This document shows positions 52,937 through 60,801 of a stretch of DNA of 64,000 bases, one piece after another. This DNA is from Flavobacterium sediminilitoris. Its GTDB lineage: Bacteria > Bacteroidota > Bacteroidia > Flavobacteriales > Flavobacteriaceae. How positions within the stretch are numbered: position 1 is the stretch's first letter; each line of letters begins with the position of its first letter. The notes under the pieces were generated by a model. That model was not told the origin of the DNA. It was given only the letters and a program-made list of their open reading frames with translations, and made no database searches. The DNA lies in the NCBI RefSeq assembly GCF_023008245.1, contig NZ_CP090145.1, positions 3,844,001 to 3,908,000 on the forward strand, read 5' to 3'. The position numbers and the translations under genes were made by a program.

Positions 52937-53526
52937 AAATTTTACAAATATTTTTTTAATTCTGTTATAATTTCCTGACTATCTGGACTTGGAGCATTAC
53001 CATTTACTAATTTTCCGTTTTTATCGTAAATTAAATACCTAGGAATGGATTTTAAAAGAATTTCTTTATACAATGTTGCTTCTGGATAATTAGTCGCTAA
53101 AAAATTATTATCGCCACTTATAAATTCTTTTTTATAAGCTTTTGTCCACGCATCAAAATTCTTATCGATACTAACATATATAAATTCTATATTCTCATTT
53201 TTATATGTTTCATGAAGCTTTCTTGAAGATGGCATTGCTGCTCTACATGGAGCGCACCAACTTGCCCAAAAATCTATATATAGAACTTTTCCTTTATAAT
53301 TTGACACAACTTCATCTAAGCTAGTTTCCTTCTTATTTTCATTAATGAAATTTACATTTGTAGACTCTTTCTGTGTTGCTTTTTTTGAAATACCATAGTA
53401 TTTTTTCTCAATTATTTCTATTAATTTCTTATCTGTTACGTTTTCACTAAACAGTTGAAAATATTTCTCCGCATCTGGTTTTGAGAAATTATTTATTATT
53501 TCTTCTAAGAAAGTATATAATAAGAA
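52937..53526 (-). repeat. gene-conversion tract, copy 1 (590 bases)
   Basis: This segment, covering the 3' end of the first TlpA-like gene and a few bases past its stop, matches 54666-55255 base for base without indels at an offset of 1729. I counted about 7 differences by eye, all transitions. Outside the tract the two genes are not alike. Confidence 0.85.
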
Positions 53527-54417
53527 CTTTTTTGTTTTTTCACCAAATGATGTAGACTTTATAACGGAGTCAAAAGCTGCTTTACTATCTAAAATACTAC
53601 CATCGCTTACAGCAATTTCTTTTATTCTATTATTCTTAATTATATAATCATAGATATAATGTCTATAAAATTTATATTTTACTAATGAGTCATTTATCTT
53701 ATAATCTATAACTTCATTCTCAATTTCATTTTTCAAGTTTATATGCAATAAATTATAATAATTTCTCTGTTTATAATAATTATAATTTACCAATGAAAAT
53801 TCATTATTCTTATAAATTGAATCAAGAAAAATTCTCTCTTTCGATAGTTCCTTTACAGCGTTTAAATAAATATTTTTCTTAAGTGCTTCAATATTGAAAT
53901 CTTTTCTTGATAATATACTTAAATCATCAATATAAAATATAGGGTTGTTCTTGCTTTGAATAAAATAAGGGTATTTTGATTTAAATATAAATTTCCTTAC
54001 CAAAAAGTCATAATCTAAATCATGTTTTCTAACTTCTTTATTTATTATTTTAAAATTAGGCGTTTTATCAATATAATTAATATTTACAGAATCTCCTTTT
54101 TTAACTAAAATAGAAATCTCATCAAAAACATTATAAGAATGTACAATCTCAATATAATCCTCTTTATTAGGTATTTTTTTTATACTTTTCTCTTCATTAA
54201 GCTTTAAATTAAAAACTTCATTATCAGAAAAATATTGAACATCAAATTTAGAGTTTTCGATTGTTCCTCCTGACTTTAGTGGATACAAAAAATCTTTCGG
54301 CACATCTAAAAAAGAAACCACTATTGTATCTAATACAACTTTCTTGTTTTCTGAGAGAGTAACTGACTTCTTATTACAACATAAGAAGATTAAAAAAAGA
54401 AAAACAATATTTTTCAT
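52942..54417 (-). CDS. TlpA-like thioredoxin-fold lipoprotein, copy 1
   Basis: This 491-residue lipoprotein starts MKNIVFLFLIFLCCNKKS, with the lipobox Cys at 13 or 14. The region 30-300 is AT-rich, Lys/Asn/Tyr-rich and of unknown fold (DUF4369-like or alpha-helical). A thioredoxin-fold domain (about 360-491) carries the active site WCAPC (Cys388 and Cys391) in FWASWCAPCRAAMPSS. It is periplasmic-side and probably reduces or isomerises disulfides. Its last 590 bases are about 99 percent identical to the second copy; the N-terminal part is different. It stands 34 bases downstream of a palindromic terminator and 81 bases before the VKOR fusion gene. Confidence 0.85.
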   Translation of the reverse strand: MKNIVFLFLIFLCCNKKSVTLSENKKVVLDTIVVSFLDVPKDFLYPLKSGGTIENSKFDVQYFSDNEVFNLKLNEEKSIKKIPNKEDYIEIVHSYNVFDEISILVKKGDSVNINYIDKTPNFKIINKEVRKHDLDYDFLVRKFIFKSKYPYFIQSKNNPIFYIDDLSILSRKDFNIEALKKNIYLNAVKELSKERIFLDSIYKNNEFSLVNYNYYKQRNYYNLLHINLKNEIENEVIDYKINDSLVKYKFYRHYIYDYIIKNNRIKEIAVSDGSILDSKAAFDSVIKSTSFGEKTKKFLLYTFLEEIINNFSKPDAEKYFQLFSENVTDKKLIEIIEKKYYGISKKATQKESTNVNFINENKKETSLDEVVSNYKGKVLYIDFWASWCAPCRAAMPSSRKLHETYKNENIEFIYVSIDKNFDAWTKAYKKEFISGDNNFLATNYPEATLYKEILLKSIPRYLIYDKNGKLVNGNAPSPDSQEIITELKKYL

Positions 54418-54450
54418 TTTATTACAATTTTATTAAAAAATGAATCAAAG

Positions 54451-54470
54451 ACTTGGGCAATTGCCCAAGT
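54451..54470 (-). terminator. palindromic hairpin terminator
   Basis: ACTTGGGCAATTGCCCAAGT is a perfect 20-base palindrome. On the minus strand it is followed by CTTTGATTCATTTTTT, a broken T run. It lies after the peptide gene at 54479-54670 and before the first TlpA-like gene. Confidence 0.65.
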
Positions 54471-54478
54471 CAATAATA

Positions 54479-54670
54479 TTAAAGCCAAGAAGCTTTGTCG
54501 CATGAATCACAACACCATTTACCACCACCATAAGTATCTCTTAAATCTTTAACTTGATCTAGAGAAATGTCATGCATAATAAATCCAGAAGAGTGCATCC
54601 AAGCACAAGTACCGGCTCCTGCTACAGTTTTCATTTGATCTTTTGAAAGTAATTTAACTCCTGTTAAATT
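54479..54670 (-). pseudogene. Cys-rich double-glycine-leader peptide gene that has lost its start codon
   Basis: Immediately after the stop TAA of the second TlpA-like gene (54673-54671) the same frame continues NLTGVKLLSKDQMKTVAGAG, then TCAWMHSSGFIM, ending YGGGKWCCDSCDKASWL and TAA at 54481-54479. This 63-residue frame is a leader plus Cys-rich core, like the peptide at 56133-56343. Its natural start (expected ATGAAAAATTTA) is replaced by TTGTAAAATTTA, the 3' end of the conversion tract. The only remaining ATG is internal (54634-54632) and would give MKTVAGAGTC. It might still be translated from there by coupling, so 'pseudogene' is my best estimate. Confidence 0.7.
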
Positions 54671-55255
54671 TTACAAATATTTTTTCAATTCTGTTATAAT
54701 TTCCTGACTATCTGGACTTGGAGCATTATCATTTACTAATTTTCCGTTTTTATCGTAAATTAAATACCTAGGAATGGATTTCAAAAGAATTTCTTTATAC
54801 AATGTTGCTTCTGGATAATTAGTTGCTAAAAAATTATTATCGCCACTTATAAATTCTTTTTTATAGGCTTTTGTCCACGCATCAAAATTCTTATCGATAC
54901 TGACATATATAAATTCTATATTCTCATTTTTATATGTTTCATGAAGCTTTCTTGAAGATGGCATTGCTGCTCTACATGGAGCGCACCAACTTGCCCAAAA
55001 ATCTATATATAGAACTTTTCCTTTATAATTTGACACAACTTCATCTAAGCTAGTTTCCTTCTTATTTTCATTAATGAAATTTACATTTGTAGACTCTTTC
55101 TGTGTTGCTTTTTTTGAAATACCATAGTATTTTTTCTCAATTATTTCTATTAATTTCTTATCTGTTACATTTTCACTAAACAGTTGAAAATATTTCTCCG
55201 CATCTGGTTTTGAGAAATTATTTATTATTTCTTCTAAGAAAGTATATAATAAGAA
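54666..55255 (-). repeat. gene-conversion tract, copy 2 (590 bases)
   Basis: This is the counterpart of 52937-53526. It includes the TAA stop of the second TlpA-like gene and the AAATTT that joins directly to the body of the peptide gene, so its downstream edge replaced that gene's start codon. Confidence 0.85.
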
Positions 55256-56086
55256 ATCTTTATTTTTTGATTTTATACTATTAATTTTAAGGACATTATC
55301 AAAATTAATTCGAGAATCTACAAATACCCCATTACCTGTTTTTATCTTAACAACAGGGAATTTATTATAAAAACTATATAAAAGACAATTAGAATATTTT
55401 TCTATTCCTAAATTTATAGTAGCATTAAAAATACTATCGTGTTTTTCAATATTCTCAAATTGATTAAAGGTATTTATTTGATAAATTTCATCTTCTATAG
55501 CTTGCTTTTCCTTTAAAGAATTAAAATGGCTCAAAATTATAGCATTTCTTTCTTTATAATCTTGTTGAGCTTTTTCTTCTTCTTGCTTGTTTCTTTTTCT
55601 TTTATTTTTCTCAAAAAAAGAAAGTCCACTTTCAACTAATGGATATTCTAAATTCCTTCTAACATATTCATTTGTTCCTAAACTATCTGCATTTTTATTT
55701 AAATAAGTAATATAAGGAGTATCATTTGGATAATTAAAAACAACGGTATCACCTGGTTTTAAAATATAGGTAGCGGAAAAATTTAAATGAAACGGATGCT
55801 GTAAGTATATTTTATTTTTAGTAGTAATAACTATAGTATCTGGTTTATTAACATTTTCAACATTTAATTCATAGTCTACAAAATCGTTATTTTCTCTATA
55901 AAACATTTTTGCTAAACTATAGCTAACAGAACCACTGGAATCTTTAATAGAATCTTTTTCGTATGTTCTTCCTTTAAAAATAACAGTTATTTTATTTTGC
56001 TCTTCCGTTTTTTTAGCAATATTTTTTTTCTTTTCTTGAGAACAAGAAAAATGGAATAGGATAATTAAAAAAAGTAAAAATCTCAT
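54671..56086 (-). CDS. TlpA-like thioredoxin-fold lipoprotein, copy 2
   Basis: This 471-residue lipoprotein starts MRFLLFLIILFHFSCSQEKK with lipobox Cys15. The N-terminal 280 residues include SYSLAKMFYRENNDFVDYEL and are unrelated to copy 1 in sequence though similar in style. From about residue 280 it is nearly identical to copy 1, including WCAPC (Cys368 and Cys371); the protein differs only by one Gly/Asp near the end (VNDNAPS against VNGNAPS). It is preceded by a Cys-rich peptide gene about 50 bases upstream and is joined at its stop to another. Likely role: disulfide chemistry on exported peptides or proteins. Confidence 0.85.
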   Translation of the reverse strand: MRFLLFLIILFHFSCSQEKKKNIAKKTEEQNKITVIFKGRTYEKDSIKDSSGSVSYSLAKMFYRENNDFVDYELNVENVNKPDTIVITTKNKIYLQHPFHLNFSATYILKPGDTVVFNYPNDTPYITYLNKNADSLGTNEYVRRNLEYPLVESGLSFFEKNKRKRNKQEEEKAQQDYKERNAIILSHFNSLKEKQAIEDEIYQINTFNQFENIEKHDSIFNATINLGIEKYSNCLLYSFYNKFPVVKIKTGNGVFVDSRINFDNVLKINSIKSKNKDFLLYTFLEEIINNFSKPDAEKYFQLFSENVTDKKLIEIIEKKYYGISKKATQKESTNVNFINENKKETSLDEVVSNYKGKVLYIDFWASWCAPCRAAMPSSRKLHETYKNENIEFIYVSIDKNFDAWTKAYKKEFISGDNNFLATNYPEATLYKEILLKSIPRYLIYDKNGKLVNDNAPSPDSQEIITELKKYL

Positions 56087-56099
56087 AATTTATTTTATT

Positions 56100-56126
56100 A
56101 AGGTTGACCTTAATTAGGCAACCTTT
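56100..56126. terminator. hairpin between the upstream peptide gene and TlpA-like copy 2
   Basis: AAGGTTG (56100-56106) pairs with CAACCTT (56119-56125), with a bulged A and then CCT/AGG inside. The T run is on the plus strand, so on the minus strand it may act mainly as a 3' mRNA hairpin or attenuator. Confidence 0.5.
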
Positions 56127-56132
56127 TTAATA

Positions 56133-56343
56133 TTAATACCAAGAAGCTGAACCACAACTTGAACAACACCAATTTCCTCCATAAGCAGCAGCTACAGCCA
56201 TAGCTGTGTCTTTATCAACATTTTTCCCAACTATTGATCCACCATAATTACATTCTGGACCATGATCTCCTGGAGCTGTACATTTTGGAATATAATAAGC
56301 ACATGTTCCACCACCTGCTATTGTTTTTTGTTGATTTTTTCAT
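56133..56343 (-). pseudogene. Cys-rich double-glycine-leader peptide gene with frameshift at an A6 run
   Basis: ATG at 56343-56341 is followed by six A. As written the frame ends after 31 codons. If one A were absent, the product would be MKNQQKTIAGGGTCAYYIPK and on to the end, with Cys pairs and the C-terminus AAAYGGNWCCSSCGSASWY (69 residues) and TAA at 56135-56133. The Cys-rich end is clearly related to the peptide at 54479-54670 (KWCCDSCDKASW), and IAGGGTC matches VAGAGTC. The span is 211 bases, one more than a multiple of three. The extra A may be a true mutation, a slippage or phase-variation site, or a sequencing error in a homopolymer. Confidence 0.7.
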
Positions 56344-56472
56344 ATTTATTTGTATAAAAAATTAAAAATATCTAGACTTTTTAAGTCAGCTATATTTCTG
56401 ACTATTCTTGTAAAAATATTATATATATATTGAGTATATACATTTGATTTCATAGATATCAATATAAAAATA

Positions 56473-56501
56473 CAAACATATTTGTGCAAATATAAAACAA
56501 A
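56473..56501 (-). promoter_or_regulatory. promoter for the upstream peptide gene
   Basis: On the minus strand TTTG (forward CAAA at 56498-56501), 17 bases, TATGTTTG (forward CAAACATA at 56473-56480), which fits TAnnTTTG. A second -7-like TATATTTG overlaps at 56487-56494. The leader before the ATG would be about 120 bases. Confidence 0.45.
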
Positions 56502-56560
56502 CCGATTACAATAAATTACAGAAAAATTGTATTTTTTGTTAAATTTTATTACAAATAAAA

Positions 56561-56600
56561 AACCATTCTGAAAGAAAATATATTCTTCCAGAATGGCTTA
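56561..56600. terminator. terminator after trxB
   Basis: CCATTCTG (56563-56570) pairs with CAGAATGG (56589-56596), with further inner pairing (AAGAA/TTCTT). It serves trxB on the minus strand; the region from here to 56472 has no coding frame. Confidence 0.8.
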
Positions 56601-56623
56601 AATTATTATAAAAAAACGCTTTC

Positions 56624-57571
56624 TTAAGCTTTAGAAGCTAAATAACGTTCTGCGTCTAATGCTGCCATACAACCTGTTCCTGCGGCTGTAATAGCTTGTC
56701 TGTATACATGATCTGCTGCGTCACCACCTACAAAAACTCCTGCTACATTTGTTTTAGATGTTCCAGGAATATTTTTAATGTAACCTGTTTCATCTAAATC
56801 TAAATAGTCTGCAAAAATATCAGTATTTGGCTTGTGTCCAATTGCTACGAAAAATCCTGTTGCAGGAATCTCTGTAATTTCTCCAGTAGTTCTGTTTTTA
56901 GCTTTTACACCTGTAACTACTTGTCCGTCTCCTAAAACTTCTTCTGTTTCAGTATGTAGTAATATTTCAATATTAGCTGTTTTTCTCACTCTTTCTTCCA
57001 TGATTTTTGAAGCTCTAAAAACATCGCTTCTTACTAACATGGTTACTTTTTTACAGATGTTTGAAAGATAATGTGCTTCTTCACAAGCGCTGTCTCCTGC
57101 TCCAACAATAACAACTTCTTGGTTTCTATAGAAAAATCCGTCACAAACTGCACAAGCTGAAACACCACCTCCTAATTGTAAGTATTTTTGCTCTGATGGT
57201 AACCCTAAGTATTTAGCAGAAGCTCCCGTAGAAATAATTACGGTTTCTGCATGAATCTCAATAGTATCATTGATCCATACTTTATGAATTTCGCCTGAAA
57301 AATCAACTTTTGTAGCCCATCCGTCACGAATATCACTTCCAAAACGTTTTGCTTGTTCTTGTAGTTGCACCATCATTTCTGGTCCAGTAACACCGTCTGG
57401 ATAACCTGGGAAATTTTCTACTTCATTTGTAGTAGTCAATTGACCACCTGGTTGCTGTCCTTGATATAAAACTGGAGCCATATTTGCTCTGGCTGCATAT
57501 ATCGCTGCTGTATAACCAGCCGGACCAGAACCTATTATTAAACATTTAATTTTTTCTATTGAACTTGACAT
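56624..57571 (-). CDS. trxB: thioredoxin-disulfide reductase
   Basis: This 315-residue flavoprotein passes electrons from NADPH to thioredoxin. The FAD-binding motif IIGSGPAGYTAAIYAARA is near residue 12, the redox-active pair CAVC is in GVSACAVCDG near 138-141, the NADPH site VIVGAGDSACEEAHYLS near 155 and the final FAD motif GVFVGGDAADHVYRQ near 283. Length is standard. A TACTTTTG lies at 57597-57604 as a possible -7 element. In this window it is a natural partner of the thioredoxin-fold proteins only in general, since those are exported. Confidence 0.95.
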   Translation of the reverse strand: MSSSIEKIKCLIIGSGPAGYTAAIYAARANMAPVLYQGQQPGGQLTTTNEVENFPGYPDGVTGPEMMVQLQEQAKRFGSDIRDGWATKVDFSGEIHKVWINDTIEIHAETVIISTGASAKYLGLPSEQKYLQLGGGVSACAVCDGFFYRNQEVVIVGAGDSACEEAHYLSNICKKVTMLVRSDVFRASKIMEERVRKTANIEILLHTETEEVLGDGQVVTGVKAKNRTTGEITEIPATGFFVAIGHKPNTDIFADYLDLDETGYIKNIPGTSKTNVAGVFVGGDAADHVYRQAITAAGTGCMAALDAERYLASKA

Positions 57572-57664
57572 ATTTTAAATTTTATTTTAGAAGATTCAAA
57601 AGTAACAATTTAGAAACAAACTGAAAGTAATATAGATTACAAAAAAACTATTTAACAATAATTA

Positions 57665-59359
57665 TTATTTATTATTCAACCTTTTTAGTAGTTCTTCAAA
57701 ATTTACTTTTTCTTGTTCTCCTGTTGTTAAATTTTTAATTCCGAATAAATCATTTTTTATTTCTTCTTCTCCTACTAATATTGCAAAAGGGATTCCTCTT
57801 TTATCTGCGTGCTGAAATTGTTTTCCTATTTTAGTAGCATCAGGATACATTTCAACTTTTATTCCTTCTTTACGTAATTTTGCAATAGCTTTCATGGCAT
57901 ATTTAGCTTCTTCAAACCCAAAATTTAAGAATAAAGCTGTTGAAGTTGCTGTAACTGTTTCTGGAAATAAACCTAATTCTTCGATAACCAAAGCAATACG
58001 GTCTAAACCAAATGAAATTCCAACTCCACTCATGTTTTTCAATCCAAAGATTCCTGTAAGATCATCATAACGACCACCACCACCAATTGAACCCATTGCA
58101 ACTCCTTTTGGCGCTGAAACTTCAAAAATAGCACCTGTATAGTAATTTAAACCACGCGCTAAAGTAACATCTAAGTCTAATGTTGCAGTTTGTAAACCTA
58201 TTTCATTTACATTATCACAAATAAATAATAACTCTTCTACTCCTTTCATTCCTTCTTCAGACGAAGCTAATAAATCTGCTAATTTTGTTATTTTTTCAGA
58301 AATAGTTCCTGTGAAATTAAACAACGGTTGTACTTTTTCAATAGCGCTTTCAGAAATTCCTTTTTCAATCATTTCTTTCTTTACTCCATCTTCTCCTATC
58401 TTGTCTAATTTATCTAAAGCAACTGTAAAATCGATTAATTTATCAGAAGCTCCAATTACCTCAGCAATTCCTGATAATATTTTACGATTGTTTATTTTTA
58501 TAGTTACTCCGTTTAGCCCTAATTGGCTAAAAACCGAATCATACAATTGTACCAATTCTACTTCTTGCCAAAGCGAATTTGAACCTACTACATCAGCATC
58601 ACATTGGTAAAATTCTCTAAAACGTCCTTTTTGAGGTCTATCTGCTCTCCAAACGGGTTGAATTTGGTATCTTTTGAAAGGAAATTCGATTTCGTTTTGG
58701 TGTTGGACCACATATCTTGCAAAAGGAACGGTTAAATCATAGCGAAGTGCTTTTTCGGAAATTAATGAAGTAGTTTTTTTAGAAATTATCTTACCTATTA
58801 GACTATCTATACAATTTCTTCTGTAATTAATTTTTCCATTTGGGTCTACATATGTTGTATAAAATTCTGATCTTAAAATATCAATAATACAGTCTGTTAA
58901 AATGTCTAAATTATTTTTAATATACTTTAGAAATTCTGTGTAAGATTCTGACAAAGACATATACTCTAATAAAGTAGTCTCAATAATTACTAACAATTCT
59001 CTTCGAAGTTCATCCAAATTGATATTATCACGTGACTTAATTATATTTTCTTTATCTAGTTCTTTAATTAAATTATCATTCACAAATAATTCAATATTAT
59101 TTGCTACCTCATCAAACATTTTCATTTCATTTTTAGACAAATAATTTCCTGAATTCAAAATCTTAAAAATCAAACGATCTCCTTCTTCTCCATATTTTCC
59201 CATTAAGGTGTCTGAGTTTTCAAAAGAAGGTGTTTCTATAGGTTGGAAACCAAACTTTTCGAAATTGGTTTTTATAGTGCTAAATATATAATTGCGTTTT
59301 GCTACTTCAACTGGTGAAAAATCACGAGTTCCTTTTGGTATACTTGGTTTTTGAGCCAT
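57665..59359 (-). CDS. hisS: histidine-tRNA ligase with a large insertion
   Basis: This 564-residue protein is a class II synthetase; usual bacterial HisS is 420-460. Motif 1 ([10 protein letters not shown]) is near residue 38, motif 2 ([24 protein letters not shown]) near 235, the His-specific [13 protein letters not shown] near 385 and motif 3 ([11 protein letters not shown]) near 440, with the anticodon-binding domain at the end. Between [15 protein letters not shown] and [16 protein letters not shown] there is an insertion of about 100 residues (75-200) rich in Leu, Asn, Glu and Ile. All catalytic motifs are intact, so the enzyme is likely active. Two direct TGTCAATTTG repeats lie just upstream. 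Confidence 0.93.
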   Translation of the reverse strand: MAQKPSIPKGTRDFSPVEVAKRNYIFSTIKTNFEKFGFQPIETPSFENSDTLMGKYGEEGDRLIFKILNSGNYLSKNEMKMFDEVANNIELFVNDNLIKELDKENIIKSRDNINLDELRRELLVIIETTLLEYMSLSESYTEFLKYIKNNLDILTDCIIDILRSEFYTTYVDPNGKINYRRNCIDSLIGKIISKKTTSLISEKALRYDLTVPFARYVVQHQNEIEFPFKRYQIQPVWRADRPQKGRFREFYQCDADVVGSNSLWQEVELVQLYDSVFSQLGLNGVTIKINNRKILSGIAEVIGASDKLIDFTVALDKLDKIGEDGVKKEMIEKGISESAIEKVQPLFNFTGTISEKITKLADLLASSEEGMKGVEELLFICDNVNEIGLQTATLDLDVTLARGLNYYTGAIFEVSAPKGVAMGSIGGGGRYDDLTGIFGLKNMSGVGISFGLDRIALVIEELGLFPETVTATSTALFLNFGFEEAKYAMKAIAKLRKEGIKVEMYPDATKIGKQFQHADKRGIPFAILVGEEEIKNDLFGIKNLTTGEQEKVNFEELLKRLNNK

Positions 59360-59370
59360 CTTTTTTAATA

Positions 59371-59397
59371 TGTCAATTTGTAAAATGTGTCAATTTG
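59371..59397. repeat. two direct TGTCAATTTG repeats upstream of hisS
   Basis: TGTCAATTTG occurs at 59371-59380 and 59388-59397, 17 bases apart. The second extends to AAATGTGTCAATTTG (59383-59397), whose exact reverse complement is found at 63426-63440 ahead of ribD. They could be binding sites or part of a short dispersed repeat. Confidence 0.6.
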
Positions 59398-59559
59398 AAA
59401 GTAAGATTAAAAAATCTATAATAATCAACATTATAATTGGAATGCAAATATCGAATATATTAATGATTAAGAAAAATTATACAACTAATTACTAACAACT
59501 TTTTACTAATTACTAAAAAAAATGTAACAAATTTTATGTTCTAAAGTCTAATAGTTGTT

Positions 59560-60801
59560 ATGATAGGATTATTTAAAGAAAACACAAGAATAGCATTAGA
59601 CTCTATAAAGGGTCAAATACTACGAACTTCGCTTACTGTTTTTATAATTGCCTTAGGAATATGGGCATTAGTTGGTATTTTAACTGTTGTTTCAGCATTA
59701 CAAAATACTATTTTAAGTGATTTTGCTTCTATGGGAGCTAATACTTTTTCGATAAGTCGTTATGATTTTTCTGCGGAAATTAATCAGAATGATGTAGATC
59801 AGAAAGTAAATCCTATTATTAGTTATCCTGAAGCTAAAGGTTTTCAAGATAAATTTGATTTCCCTTTTACGAGTACTTCATTATCATTTACTGCTGCAAC
59901 CGGAATTGAAGTAAAATATCAGGGTGAAAAAACAGATCCTGAAATTAATATTTTGGGTGTTGATGATAATTTTTGTCCAAACAAAGGATTATTAGTTGTA
60001 AAAGGACGAAATTTTAATTCTTTTGATATTTCAAACAACAATTATGTTTGTATTTTAGGTTCTGATTTTGAGAAAGGGCTTTTCAAAGATAGAAATCCAT
60101 TAGACAAAATCATTTCAATTCGTGGCGCTAAGTTTAAAGTAATTGGTGTTTTAAAAGAAAAAGGATCAACTTTTGGAAATAGTCAGGATTTACGTGTTTT
60201 AATTCCTAATCAAATTGCACGTTCTATTTTTTCAATGCCTAATATTAATTATGATTTAGATATAAAAGTCAACAATGAAGCTTTGCTTGACGAAGCAGTT
60301 GATGATGCTACTTTAACAATGCGATTAATACGAAAGCTAAATCCTATTCAGAAAAACAATTTTGGAATAGAACGTAGTGATGATTTAATTCAGACTTTAT
60401 TATCAAATACTGCTACGCTAAGTATTGCTGCTTGGATTATAGGTGTCATTACTGTTTTTGGTTCATCTATTGCATTAATGAACATTATGTTAGTTTCGGT
60501 AAGTGAAAGAACAAGAGAAATAGGTATTCGAAAATCTTTAGGTGCTAAACGAAGTACTATTGCTTGGCAGTTTTTCACAGAAACATTAGTTATTGGTCAA
60601 CTTGGTGGTATTGTTGGTATTCTTTTAGGAATAGGAACTGGTTTAATTATCGCTTCCCTATTAGGGTTTAAATTTAGTACACCTTGGCTAGCCATTATTG
60701 CTGCGTTTATTACCACATTTGTTGTTACAATTATTTCGGGTTTGTATCCTGCAATAAAAGCATCAAAATTAGATCCTGTTGAAGCGCTACGTTATGAATA
60801 A
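59560..60801 (+). CDS. MacB/FtsX-like ABC transporter permease
   Basis: This 413-residue protein has an N-terminal membrane helix (about 20-45), a large periplasmic MacB-PCD-like domain (50-270, with LGVDDNFCPNKGLLVVKGRNF), and a FtsX domain with three helices at the C-terminus, including MNIMLVSVSERTREIGIRKS near 308-327 and GLYPAIKASKLDPVEALRYE at the end. It is the membrane part of a MacB- or LolC/E-type transporter, lacking a fused ATPase. The ATPase at 28.6 kb or another elsewhere would be the partner. The next gene overlaps its stop by eight bases. Confidence 0.88.
   Translation: MIGLFKENTRIALDSIKGQILRTSLTVFIIALGIWALVGILTVVSALQNTILSDFASMGANTFSISRYDFSAEINQNDVDQKVNPIISYPEAKGFQDKFDFPFTSTSLSFTAATGIEVKYQGEKTDPEINILGVDDNFCPNKGLLVVKGRNFNSFDISNNNYVCILGSDFEKGLFKDRNPLDKIISIRGAKFKVIGVLKEKGSTFGNSQDLRVLIPNQIARSIFSMPNINYDLDIKVNNEALLDEAVDDATLTMRLIRKLNPIQKNNFGIERSDDLIQTLLSNTATLSIAAWIIGVITVFGSSIALMNIMLVSVSERTREIGIRKSLGAKRSTIAWQFFTETLVIGQLGGIVGILLGIGTGLIIASLLGFKFSTPWLAIIAAFITTFVVTIISGLYPAIKASKLDPVEALRYE

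Noticed and set aside
52937..55255. The two TlpA-like genes as an assembly artefact or tandem duplication
   Set aside because: An artefact is possible but less likely, because about 7 differences and fully different N-terminal parts exist; a simple tandem duplication would make the whole genes alike.
56344..56623. A riboswitch upstream of the peptide gene or trxB
   Set aside because: The region is AT-rich with promoter-like words, and only the trxB terminator hairpin; no conserved multi-helix aptamer could be made out.
58760..59137. The HisS insertion as an intein
   Set aside because: It is only about 100 residues and lacks the splice-junction Cys/Ser and HN motifs expected of an intein.
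60779..60793. TTG start for the Crp/Fnr gene
   Set aside because: The ATG at 60794 gives the normal family N-terminus and overlaps the previous stop in a standard way; the earlier codons are the end of the permease frame.
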